Below, piece after piece: positions 1 to 6,530 of a DNA stretch of 15,463 bases. The notes below the pieces were generated by a model that did no database searches, was not told the origin of the DNA, and saw only the letters and a list, made by a program, of their open reading frames with translations. Every line of letters starts with the position of its first letter. The first letter of the stretch is position 1. The translations under genes and the position numbers were made by a program. Source of the stretch: Bryobacterales bacterium (GTDB lineage Bacteria; Acidobacteriota; Terriglobia; Bryobacterales; Bryobacteraceae); the NCBI GenBank assembly GCA_003132865.1, contig PKYZ01000319.1:1-15463 (forward strand), read 5' to 3'.

Positions 1-337
1 TGCCCGTGGTAAACATTCTCCCGCACGTCGTGTTGAGCAAGGTAAATGCAGACGTAGCGCCAGCCACGCCGACCGGGACGGTGACGCTGACGGTACCCGG
101 TCCCATGTTTGAAGCTTCGATTCCCGACCAGTAGTTGTTGGGACCGGTGGGAATCGAAAAAGGGATCCCTCCAAAATTGAGGTTGCCGGTTGGAAACGTG
201 CCTGGGTTTGAGAGCTGATACGACCACGGAGCGTTCACCAGGCTGCTGATATCGATGGGAATCTCGCCGGCGCGCGCTGAGGCGGCGGCAAAGGCAATGG
301 CTACGATCGAGCATGCGAGGCGGAAATTGACTTTCAT
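1..337 (-). CDS. Secreted protein of the tandem paralogue pair, copy 1 (3' end outside window)
   Basis: The gene starts at an ATG at 337, preceded by a clear GGAGGA ribosome binding site, and reads leftward off the window edge, so only about 112 N-terminal residues are seen. A classic Sec signal peptide opens it: MKVNFRLAC, a hydrophobic run, then a likely cut after SARA. The mature part begins GEIPIDISSL and has a Gly/Asn/Pro-rich stretch (FGGIPFSIP, then GPNNYW) that resembles extracellular beta-sandwich or lectin-like domains. It is a diverged duplicate of the copy at 445-1447: the signal peptide, the FPTGN..NFGG segment and the TSxFTLLNT segment match. Unlike that copy, the part seen here has no frameshift. 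The function is unknown; an exported adhesion or carbohydrate-binding role is only a guess. Confidence 0.8.
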   Translation of the reverse strand, partial: MKVNFRLACSIVAIAFAAASARAGEIPIDISSLVNAPWSYQLSNPGTFPTGNLNFGGIPFSIPTGPNNYWSGIEASNMGPGTVSVTVPVGVAGATSAFTLLNTTCGRMFTTG

Positions 338-393
338 TCGACAAATCCTCCGATGTGCGAATCGCACGGTTTTGACGTGCTAGACTGCTGTCG

Positions 394-420
394 ATTATAC
401 CCCCCCCCAACAATCGGCAA
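394..420 (-). promoter_or_regulatory. Promoter of copy 1 with a nine-G spacer
   Basis: On the minus strand a perfect -10 box TATAAT (399 down to 394) directly follows nine consecutive G residues (408 to 400). A 4/6 match to the -35 consensus, TTGCCG (420 to 415), lies 15 nt upstream of the -10 box. The start codon is about 56 nt downstream at 337. The spacer is 2 nt shorter than the optimal 17, and most of it is a homopolymer, so slippage could tune promoter strength. Confidence 0.6.
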
Positions 421-444
421 GCCAGCGTTGGCGTGCGGCAAATC

Positions 445-1447
445 CTACGGGGCGCCACCCAGGCTGCCGGCCACCAGAGGCGTGTACGAAATCGCAGCCC
501 CGGAGGGGTCGCTGAATCCCAGCCCAACGACCACCGTAGTATTGGGAGCCAGCGAAGATCGTTCGGGAAGCGCCTCAACATACCGGCTACCAATCGGCGC
601 GAAGCATGCGGTCGCGCCCGATTTGTTCACGAGGGTGACCCCGGCCGGGAGGTCTTCCAAAATCAAGAACAGGGGACCGGGCACCGCCGTCGAGCCTGTG
701 TTACTCAGAGAGACGTCCTGGAAGTACAGCTTCAAGCTCGGATCGTAAACGATCTTGCTGCTGGAAATCGCGATTGTTTCCGTAACATAAGCACGGCATG
801 TACTGACGGTGAGAGCGGAAAGAATCGCGCGGCTGCCGTCCGTGCCCTGACCCTCGTTTCCCGTATCGGTAATCGTTACGCTGTTCAGCACCTGGCTGGC
901 AAAGGCCGCCGGCAGGATTTCCTGGCGGTCCAGGCGCTGGCCCAGCCCGTTATCCCAGACCTGGACCGTAGTGGTGTTATTGATCGTGTTTGTATTGCCG
1001 TCGTTGTTGTAATCGCGTACCCTCACGTTCCCCACCAGCGGTCGTGTAGCAGTCGCGCCGTTACTGCCATTGAAAGTGATAAACAGATAGGCCGGCGGAC
1101 CGGCGAAGCCCCACATAGTGTTGAGCAAGGTGAAAACAGAAGTGACGCCGGACACGCCGACGGGAATGGTGAGGCTGACGGTGCCCGGTCCGAAGTTCGC
1201 CGCGGCGCCGGCCGCCCAAGAATTGTTGGGGCTGGTCGGAATCGAGAAAGGGACGCCTCCGAAATTCTGGTTACCGGTCGGAAACGTGCTTCCGTTTTAT
1301 GATCAAGAAATCGTTCGGGCCTACATACGTCCAGGGCTCGTTCGCCAGGCCGCTGATATCAACGGTGACCTCGCCGGCGCGCGCCGAGGCGGCGGCGGTA
1401 AATGCAATGGCAATGATCGAGCATGCGAGACGGGAATCAGCTTTCAT
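445..1447 (-). pseudogene. Secreted protein paralogue, copy 2, frameshifted
   Basis: The start ATG at 1447 has a GGAGGA site and a signal peptide (MKADSRLAC through SARA) nearly identical to copy 1. The first frame runs to about 1300 and soon stops; the second frame continues the same protein from about 1295 to the stop at 445. Restoring the frame needs one A fewer in the A4 run (T4 at 1295-1298 on the plus strand). The restored protein is about 333 residues. After the signal peptide comes a beta-rich domain like copy 1 (NFGGVPFSIP), then an Asn/Thr-rich linker, then a C-terminal Ig/fibronectin-like domain (LYFQDVSLSNTGS, LPAGVTL, NTTVVVGLGF). No TATAAT-like promoter remains upstream, because the sequence past about 1490 is a gene fragment. 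Decay is likely, but a sequencing error at the A run is possible. Confidence 0.75.
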
Positions 1448-1483
1448 TCGACAGATCCTCCGGTGCCGGTAGCACGGTTTGGC

Positions 1484-1783
1484 GTGCTGGAAATCCGCCA
1501 TCTCACCAAGCGGTTCAACGGTATCCCGGTGGTCGAGGATGTGAGCTTCAACATCCGGCCTGGCGAGATCCTGGGCTATGTCGGTCCCAACGGCGCCGGA
1601 TTGATCCCGGCCTACGGCCTTGCCCGGCTGATGGATTCGGCGGTTGGGGATTCAGCGCCGCGGAACCCGTTCGCATTGGTAGGCATACCGCTGGTGCTGG
1701 GCCTGTCGGCGGCGCTGGCCAGTCATATTCCCGCGCGGCGGGCTACCAGGATCGACCCGCTTGCCGCTTTGCGCGATGAGTGA
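1484..1783 (+). pseudogene. Chimeric remnant: ABC ATPase N-terminus fused to ADOP-type permease C-terminus
   Basis: A 99-codon open frame from a GTG at 1484 joins pieces of two genes. Residues 1-39 are the start of an ABC transporter ATPase: LEIRHLTKRF, VEDVSFNIRPGEILGYVG, then a Walker A that breaks off at GPNGAG, before the essential K-S/T. From residue 40 it reads as the last 60 or so residues of a FtsX/MacB-like permease: AYGLARLM, a hydrophobic helix (VGIPLVLGLSAALAS), and the hallmark IPARRATRIDPLAALRDE ending. The joint lies near 1600 and is in frame. No ribosome binding site precedes the GTG. With neither ATP-binding lysine nor signature motif nor a full permease, it cannot act as a transporter. 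It probably arose by deletion between two ABC genes. Assembly error is the alternative. Confidence 0.75.
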
Positions 1784-1798
1784 GCGAAAGCGCCAGGA

Positions 1799-1807
1799 TG
1801 CTATCAT
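1799..1807 (+). promoter_or_regulatory. Likely extended -10 promoter of tRNA-Leu
   Basis: TGC-TATCAT at 1799-1807 is an extended -10 element. Transcription would begin about 14 nt before the tRNA 5' end. No convincing -35 box is visible at the expected distance, which is tolerated by extended -10 promoters. Confidence 0.4.
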
Positions 1808-1827
1808 CTTGTAGAGGCCCGCCCCAA

Positions 1828-1914
1828 GCGAACGTGGCGGAATTGGCAGACGCACCAGACTTAGGATCTGGCGGGGGAAACTCCGTGGGGGTTCAACTCC
1901 CCCCGTTCGCACCA
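1828..1914 (+). tRNA. tRNA-Leu, anticodon UAG
   Basis: This is an 87-nt class II tRNA with an encoded 3' CCA. The acceptor stem pairs GCGAACG (from 1828) with CGTTCGC (ending 1910). The anticodon stem CCAGA/TCTGG (1855-1859 and 1867-1871) encloses loop CTTAGGA, giving anticodon TAG at 1862-1864 and decoding CUA/CUG-type leucine codons. A long variable arm (GGGGGAAACTCC) and a T arm with GTTCAAC (1891-1897) complete the leucine-type cloverleaf. The gene remnants lie on its 5' side, not on the 3' side where integrases usually act. Confidence 0.97.
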
Positions 1915-1980
1915 TCCGATCCGGCCCCGATGCGGCCGCGCACCATCGCCCGGCCACCATTTGTTAGACTGAAGCTTCAG

Positions 1981-2331
1981 GTGCTGAAGCGTTTCATTTT
2001 CTGGGATTACCCGCGCGCGAGCTGGCAGTACGACGTGATGGTCGGCATCATTGTGATCTTCGTGATGCTGACGCCGCGTGGATGGTTTCGCGACCAGCCG
2101 CGCACGCCCTTGGTCAGTTCCATCGCCGTGCTGCCGTCTGAACACGGCAGCAACGTCTATTGGGTCGAGCCGGAACTGTTGGCCGACATGACGAAGGACC
2201 AGCAGGCGCAGAAACTGTCGGGACTCCTCAGAACCTTCACGCACCGGAAACAAGTGACCGTGACCCGGGTGGAACCCATTGCAGACTCAGACGGGGAAAC
2301 CAAGGGCTACATGGTGTTTGCCAAGCCCTGA
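1981..2331 (+). CDS. Small membrane-anchored hypothetical protein
   Basis: About 116 residues from a GTG at 1981. An in-frame ATG at 1930 would add 17 residues of low-complexity Arg/Pro-rich sequence just after the tRNA and also lacks a ribosome binding site, so I prefer the GTG, with low certainty. The N-terminal part (LKRFIFWDYPRASWQYD) is followed by one transmembrane helix (VMVGIIVIFVMLTP, roughly residues 18-32) and then a soluble domain rich in Glu, Thr and Val (VYWVEPELLADM, then KQVTVTRVEPI). Topology would be a short cytoplasmic tail and a periplasmic domain of about 80 residues. I do not recognise a named family. It lies 12 nt upstream of the LolA-like gene, so the two are probably co-transcribed. 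Confidence 0.75.
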   Translation: MLKRFIFWDYPRASWQYDVMVGIIVIFVMLTPRGWFRDQPRTPLVSSIAVLPSEHGSNVYWVEPELLADMTKDQQAQKLSGLLRTFTHRKQVTVTRVEPIADSDGETKGYMVFAKP

Positions 2332-2343
2332 GCGGCCGCCCAA

Positions 2344-3048
2344 ATGAATCGTCCCGCCATGGCAAGCGTGATTAGCATGATTAGCATGGGAATCGCCTTG
2401 AGTGCGCTCGCCTGGCCCAAACCGGCGGGCGATCCGGACGCCGTGCTGGACCGTATCGATAAGGCGGGCGCGGCGTTCCGCGGCATGTCGGCCCATTTAC
2501 GCCGGCTATCGCACACGGCGGTGATGAATGACGACAACGTGGATTCGGGAACGATCCGGCTGAAACGGGCGCACCACCGGGACTTACGCATGCTCATCGA
2601 TCTGACCGAGCCCGACCCGAAGACGGTCGCGTTTCAAGGCCACACGGTGGAGATTTACTACCCCAAGATCCAGACCGTGCAAGAGTTCGACATGGCCGGC
2701 AAGGGCCGGGAACTATTGGAACAGCTCTTCCTGCTCGGATTTGGCACGTCGCGCGCGGACCTGCAGGCCTCCTACAATCTGCGCTTGGTGGGTCCGGATA
2801 CAGTCGACGGCCGGAAAACCGAACTCCTGGAACTGATCCCGAAATCTAAAGAGGTTTTGCAGCATCTATTGAAACTAGAGATGTGGGTGGCGGAGAACGG
2901 CTACCCGGTTCAGCAGAAGTTCTACCTTAAGGGAGGCGACTACCAACTGGCTACGTATTCGGACATGAAGATCAACCCGGATCTGCCAGACTCGTCGCTA
3001 AGATTGAAGCTGCCGAAGAACGTGAAGCGGGAGTACCCGCAGAAGTAA
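2344..3048 (+). CDS. LolA-like outer membrane lipoprotein-sorting family protein
   Basis: A 234-residue exported protein. The N-terminus has a hydrophobic segment (MASVISMISMGIALSALAW), consistent with a Sec signal peptide; an internal Met at codon 6 could also be the start. The mature part opens with an amphipathic helix (DAVLDRIDKAGAAFRGM), then beta strands with spacing typical of the LolA/LolB fold: SGTIRLKR, DLRMLIDLTEP, HTVEIYYPKIQTVQEF, and late strands GYPVQQKFYLKGGDYQLATYSDMKINPDLPDSSL-like, ending in LKLPKNVKREYPQK. The LolA-like fold binds acyl chains; related acidobacterial proteins are usually annotated as outer-membrane lipoprotein-sorting proteins. It is the middle gene of a three-gene plus-strand set with gaps of 12 and 25 nt. 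The real cargo is unknown and it need not be the housekeeping LolA. Confidence 0.75.
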   Translation: MNRPAMASVISMISMGIALSALAWPKPAGDPDAVLDRIDKAGAAFRGMSAHLRRLSHTAVMNDDNVDSGTIRLKRAHHRDLRMLIDLTEPDPKTVAFQGHTVEIYYPKIQTVQEFDMAGKGRELLEQLFLLGFGTSRADLQASYNLRLVGPDTVDGRKTELLELIPKSKEVLQHLLKLEMWVAENGYPVQQKFYLKGGDYQLATYSDMKINPDLPDSSLRLKLPKNVKREYPQK

Positions 3049-3073
3049 ATCGGACCAGACGAAGACCAGGCGC

Positions 3074-4180
3074 ATGGAATTGGATCGAAGCGGAAACCGG
3101 CTGACATTTCTGGACTGGCTGCGCGGCGTTGGGGGCATCGTCATGCTGCAAGGCCACGCCTTCCATTCGTTTTTGAAGCCGGATCTGCGCGGCGGCGCGG
3201 CCTACATGTTCTCGCAGTTTTTCGGGGGTATGCCGCCCGCCATCTTCCTGTTTCTGACCGGCGTTACGCTGGCGTTCCTAATGTATAGCTTCGAGCGCAA
3301 GGGCGTTTCGCGGAGCAGCCGCATCACGGGTACGCTGCGGCGCGCCGGTTACCTGTTCGGCATCGCGATGCTGTTGCGGCTGCAGCTCTGGCTGTTCAGT
3401 TGGCCGAGCCCATGGACCAATCTGCTGAAGGTGGACATCCTGAACTGCATGGGCTTCGGTATCGCGCTGATGTCGGCGATGGCGCTGTTTACCACGGCCC
3501 AGCGGGTGCGGATCTGCGCGGCGTTGGGGCTGCTGATTGCCGGCCTCTCGCCGCTGGTTTCGCAAATGGACTGGGCGGGCGCGCCGTGGATTGTGAAGGC
3601 TTACATCGCTCCGGACTACAACTCTTTCAGCTTCTTTCCGTGGGCGGCTTACCTGGCCTTTGGGATGAGCGCAGGCAGCCTGATCCGCCTGCTGAAACAC
3701 GAGCAATACGATCGGGCCATGCAGTGGGCCGCGTTGTTGGGAGTCGCCATGATTCTGGCGGCGCGCTACTTCGCGAACCTGCCGTTCTCGATCTATCCGA
3801 AATCCGAGTTCTGGCTGGACAGCCCGGCGCAGGTGCTGATCAAGCTGGGCGCGATACTGGCGATACTGGCGTTGGCGTACGTTTGGACGGCTTACGGCGC
3901 GGGGGTGCCCTCTGGGCCCGGTTGGAGCTGGGTACGGCAGTTCGGCACCACTTCGCTGCTGGTCTACTGGGTTCATATCGAACTGGTGTACGGACGCTGG
4001 CTGCCGTGGTGCAAGAACAATCTGGATGTCGGACAGACGGTGCTGGCGGCGGCGGTTCTGATCGCGCTGATGCTGCTGCTGGCCACGGCGAAGACGTATC
4101 GTAAGGATATTGCGGCGTACGTCGCGGGTTGGCGGTGGTCGTGGTCTGGCCCGAAACCCGATCGCGTGCCCGCGGATTAG
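3074..4180 (+). CDS. Multi-pass membrane acetyltransferase-like protein (HGSNAT/DUF1624 type)
   Basis: A 368-residue integral membrane protein with about ten predicted helices. The opening LTFLDWLRGVGGIVMLQGHAF matches the start of the heparan-alpha-glucosaminide N-acetyltransferase/DUF1624 and acyltransferase-3-like families: an Arg/Asp pair (DWLRG, 14-18) and His at 28 and 31 at the end of helix 1. PPAIFLFLTGVTLAF (54-68) and a late GTTSLLVYWVHIELVYG with His301 also fit that family. Such proteins move acyl groups across the membrane onto sugars or other acceptors. The C-terminus ends in a cytoplasmic Trp/Arg/Lys-rich tail. It follows the LolA-like gene by 25 nt, so a shared role in envelope modification is plausible but only inferred. 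No strong ribosome binding site precedes the ATG. Confidence 0.75.
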   Translation: MELDRSGNRLTFLDWLRGVGGIVMLQGHAFHSFLKPDLRGGAAYMFSQFFGGMPPAIFLFLTGVTLAFLMYSFERKGVSRSSRITGTLRRAGYLFGIAMLLRLQLWLFSWPSPWTNLLKVDILNCMGFGIALMSAMALFTTAQRVRICAALGLLIAGLSPLVSQMDWAGAPWIVKAYIAPDYNSFSFFPWAAYLAFGMSAGSLIRLLKHEQYDRAMQWAALLGVAMILAARYFANLPFSIYPKSEFWLDSPAQVLIKLGAILAILALAYVWTAYGAGVPSGPGWSWVRQFGTTSLLVYWVHIELVYGRWLPWCKNNLDVGQTVLAAAVLIALMLLLATAKTYRKDIAAYVAGWRWSWSGPKPDRVPAD

Positions 4181-4202
4181 GAAGGCAGGCTGAATGCCTT
4201 CC
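4180..4202 (+). terminator. Hairpin at the end of the plus-strand gene set
   Basis: GGAAGGCA (4180-4187) pairs perfectly with TGCCTTCC (4195-4202) around a 7-nt loop, starting on the last base of the stop codon at 4178-4180. There is no T run, so it is not a canonical intrinsic terminator; it may act as a 3' mRNA stabiliser or be part of a repeat element. Confidence 0.4.
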
Positions 4203-4249
4203 CCACCAACTTAAGGACCTGTCGTGAAATAACTGTGCCATCTTGTGAG

Positions 4250-4288
4250 GCAGCCAATCTTGGCTGCAGCCGGCTTTCAGCCTGCCCC
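4250..4288. repeat. REP-like palindromic element
   Basis: GCAGCCA (4250-4256) pairs with TGGCTGC (4261-4267) across a 4-nt loop. It is followed by a segment containing CAGCCTGCCCCCA, which echoes the reverse complement of the hairpin at 4180-4202 (GGCAGGCTGAA). The arrangement is typical of scattered intergenic palindromes, between convergent genes. Confidence 0.4.
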
Positions 4289-4297
4289 CACAAACAC

Positions 4298-4696
4298 CTA
4301 GCCACTCATTCTCCCAGTCAGGCTGAACAGCAGCACGGCGAGCACAATCAGCGTGATCGCCACGTACGTGCGGTCCCGCTGCAACACAAACGCCACCACC
4401 GAGAAGGCCACGCGCGCGACCGGCGTGGCGATCAACAGCACCAGGCCGAGCTGGATCATGCGGCGGCAATGGAAACCCGGAATGCCGCTGACGATACCGC
4501 GCAGGTGGCGCAGATACTCGGGCTCGCCGCGAAAGACGCGATAGCCCGGCGGGCTACTTCCGTACTGAATCAGATACCAGATCCCGCCCGCAGCCACCAC
4601 GGAGGCGGACAGCATCACGCCATATCGCAGCAACGCGCCGATAATCTCGTCCACCTGCCGATCGGTCAGCGGCGCGCGGTTGGGCCGGGCAATCAT
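4298..4696 (-). CDS. DUF1634 family membrane protein
   Basis: A 132-residue protein with three predicted membrane helices (about residues 27-45, 80-100 and 112-127). The opening TDRQVDEIIGALLRYGVMLSASVVAAGG and the YRVFRGEPEYLRHL segment fit DUF1634, a family that regularly sits beside TauE/SafE transporters. Its ATG overlaps the stop codon of the upstream permease gene by one base (TAATG), which implies translational coupling and suggests that the two proteins are made in fixed ratio. It may be an accessory subunit of the transporter. The precise function of DUF1634 is not established. Confidence 0.85.
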   Translation of the reverse strand: MIARPNRAPLTDRQVDEIIGALLRYGVMLSASVVAAGGIWYLIQYGSSPPGYRVFRGEPEYLRHLRGIVSGIPGFHCRRMIQLGLVLLIATPVARVAFSVVAFVLQRDRTYVAITLIVLAVLLFSLTGRMSG

Positions 4697-5532
4697 TACA
4701 GCCTCCCCGCGACGGCGTTATAGATCATCTCGACGGCGAGGGCGCCGACCACCAGGCCGAAGACCCGCCGCAGCGTCATGGTGGGAGCGCCGGGTAACAG
4801 GCGCGCCCCCAGCATCGAGCCGGCGAGCACGCCCAGCACCACCGGCATGGTGAGTCCGGGGTCGATGTATCCGCGGTTGAGATAGACGCCGGCGCTGGCG
4901 GCCGCGGTCACTCCAATCATGAAGTTGCTGGTGGTGGTGGAGACCTTGAACGGGATGCGCATGGCGCGGTCCATGGCGACGACTTTCAATGCGCCGGAGC
5001 CGATGCCCAGGAGGCCGGAAACCGCGCCCGCCACGAACATCAGGCTGAAGCCGGTTTTCACGTGACTGACTTTGTAGGATCTGAGTCCGTCCAGCGTCGG
5101 AAAACTGCCGTTCAGCCGCAAGCGGGTGGCCAGCGGATCGTCCGTCTCTCCGGGGGGCGGCGCGGGGCGGCCGCGAGTGGAGATCCAGGCGGAATGGAGT
5201 AAGACGACGCCGAAGAGAACTCCCAGAATGGACGGGGATATCTTCGCCGCGGCGAACGCGCCGCACACCGCGCCCACCGTGGTGGCGATCTCCAGGAACA
5301 TGCCGATGCGGATGTTCGAGAAGCCTTCGCGCACGTAAGCGGCGGCGGCGCCGGACGAGGTGGCGATGACCGAAATCAGCGTGGCGCCCATGGCGTAGTG
5401 CAGATCGATGCCCAGCAGCAGCACCATGGCGGGGGTTATCACCACGCCGCCGCCCAATCCGGTGAGAGCGCCCAGGAAGCCTGCCGCCACGGAGACCAGG
5501 CCGACCAGGGCGGTTAGTTCGAGTATGTTCAA
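4696..5532 (-). CDS. TauE/SafE family sulfite-exporter-like permease
   Basis: About 278 residues from a TTG at 5532, chosen because an AGGGA ribosome binding site lies at normal spacing and the upstream residues are not hydrophobic. The first helix runs straight into the family hallmark GFLGALTGLGGGVVITPAMVLLLG (about residues 16-40), and the second half repeats the fold with GAVSGLLGIGSGALKVVAM. Roughly eight membrane helices are seen; a hydrophilic loop near the middle (RGRPAPPPGETDDPLATR) separates the halves. The family exports sulfite, sulfoacetate or other C2 sulfonates, or related organic anions; the substrate here cannot be told. It is followed by DUF1634 with a one-base overlap. Confidence 0.88.
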   Translation of the reverse strand: MNILELTALVGLVSVAAGFLGALTGLGGGVVITPAMVLLLGIDLHYAMGATLISVIATSSGAAAAYVREGFSNIRIGMFLEIATTVGAVCGAFAAAKISPSILGVLFGVVLLHSAWISTRGRPAPPPGETDDPLATRLRLNGSFPTLDGLRSYKVSHVKTGFSLMFVAGAVSGLLGIGSGALKVVAMDRAMRIPFKVSTTTSNFMIGVTAAASAGVYLNRGYIDPGLTMPVVLGVLAGSMLGARLLPGAPTMTLRRVFGLVVGALAVEMIYNAVAGRL

Positions 5533-5634
5533 AATGCTGTTCCCTGGTACCAAGATACATGAAGGGCGGGACGTAACCAGTTGCAGCCTTGACACTGGCG
5601 ACATTTGTCTTCACGATTAGCCAGGGAGGGTTCC
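5533..5634. other. Divergent intergenic region, no clear promoter
   Basis: These 102 bp separate the minus-strand permease start from the plus-strand remnant. The only well-matched element is a TTGACA at 5589-5594, but its 17-nt partner would place transcription start inside the ribosome binding site. I therefore assign no promoter. Confidence 0.3.
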
Positions 5635-6380
5635 ATGCGCATTCCACCCGGACTGCCGCTTCCGTGCCTGCCTGCCATCCTGGCCGGGCAGTCTGCCAAT
5701 AATTGCGTGGCCAATGTTGTTTCCTACGACATCGTCTACGTGCGCGCGCCGCGGCCGAGCGGCGGATACGGCACGTTCCCGGATGTCTCGCGTCCGCTGG
5801 TGGCCCAGCCCGGAACGGACCTGTGGCGTCTGCACCCGGATTGCACCGAAGAGCTACGGTTCCCGCGCCCGCAGGATCAGCCTATCGTGGATGCTCCCAT
5901 TGGAAACGGCGCCACGGTCGATCCGAACATTTCGACGACATCGATTACACATACGACGCGATGCACGCCGGGCCGCTGACCTGGGATGAGAAGATGACGC
6001 CGGCGCGTTGGATCGACCTGGGCGCGCCGTTGCAGAGCAGGACGCCGTGGGGATGGCTGGAGGACGATCTGCGGCCCACGCTGTGGATCTCGCCGACGGT
6101 CAGCGAGGCGCGCAAGGGGCCGGTATCGGCGATCACGGTGGGCGCCTACGATCTGGAATCGCTCCTGGCTTCCGGAGCGCTGAGCATGACCTTCAACGTG
6201 GCGATCGGCGGACAGCCGGCAGGAACCAACTTCGCGGCGGGAATCAATCCGGGGAACGGGCAGCCGGTGAGCGTGCCATTGCCGGCGGCGGTGAACCGGG
6301 CGGCGATAAAGGCGGTGGTGACGGCGAGCATCAAGGATGCGGCGGGCAATGTCGCGCAGGTGGTGCGGACGTTTCAGTGA
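5635..6380 (+). pseudogene. Remnant of a large secreted protein with both ends kept and the middle missing
   Basis: The start at 5635 has an excellent AGGGAGGG ribosome binding site. The first frame runs through VSYDIVYVRAPRP, LVAQPGTDLWRLHPDCTEEL and ATVDPNIS, the usual N-terminus of large PD40/hydrazine-synthase-alpha-like secreted proteins. From about 5931 a different frame takes over: FDDIDYTYDAMHAGPLTWDEKM, ARWIDLGAP, WLEDDLRPTLWISP and a last domain with FNVAIGGQPAGTNFA and a closing VRTFQ, the usual C-terminus of such proteins. The propeller-like middle, normally several hundred residues, is absent, and the two ends are out of frame with each other. It is therefore non-functional unless the assembly is wrong. 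The family call is from memory of motifs. Confidence 0.6.
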
Positions 6381-6530
6381 GGGGGGGCGGGCATTCGAAA
6401 ACGCGACGGATAAAGCCATTTTGGGGGTTGGGGCGGACCCGGCACGTTAGATCGCGGCGCACTCATCTGGCTGGTTCACGCTCTTACCGCGCAGGTGGCT
6501 CGGCCTGGCGGGGATCAAGCCCCGCGCGGA
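6381..6530. other. Intergenic region between convergent genes
   Basis: It holds no ORF of note. The left part is unstructured; the right part carries the double hairpin listed separately. Confidence 0.6.

Larger units (their letters stand above)
1..1490. repeat. Tandem gene duplication (about 1.1 kb apart)
   Basis: The stretch 30-390 matches 1118-1490 at DNA level, including coding sequence, ribosome binding site and leader (both carry GCACG...CGTGC upstream of GGAGGA). The shared landmark GTGTTGAGCAAGG is at 30 and at 1118, and the start codons are at 337 and 1447. The second interval is thus 22 nt longer: seven extra codons plus one base, which independently supports a one-base insertion in copy 2. 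Similarity ends close to 1490, where copy 2 meets the ABC ATPase fragment. Confidence 0.75.

Noticed and set aside
421..440. GCCA/TGGC stem as terminator of secreted-protein copy 2
   Set aside because: The stem is only 4 bp, with a mismatch before it extends, and there is no T run on the minus strand.
433..1302. Long plus-strand open frame of 289 codons opposite the secreted-protein copy
   Set aside because: It is Arg-rich and of low complexity; the minus strand carries the signal-peptide protein with motifs shared by copy 1. It is a shadow frame of GC-rich DNA.
1828..1914. tRNA-Leu as attachment site of an integrated element
   Set aside because: No integrase gene, no second copy of the tRNA 3' end in the window, and the scarred genes lie on the 5' side of the tRNA.
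5589..5617. TTGACA with CACGAT 17 nt downstream as a promoter
   Set aside because: The -10 box matches at only three positions and transcription would begin inside the ribosome binding site of the downstream gene.
4718..5647. 309-codon minus-strand frame overlapping the TauE/SafE gene
   Set aside because: The translation is Arg/His-rich with no hydrophobic helices; the TauE/SafE frame has family motifs and a ribosome binding site.
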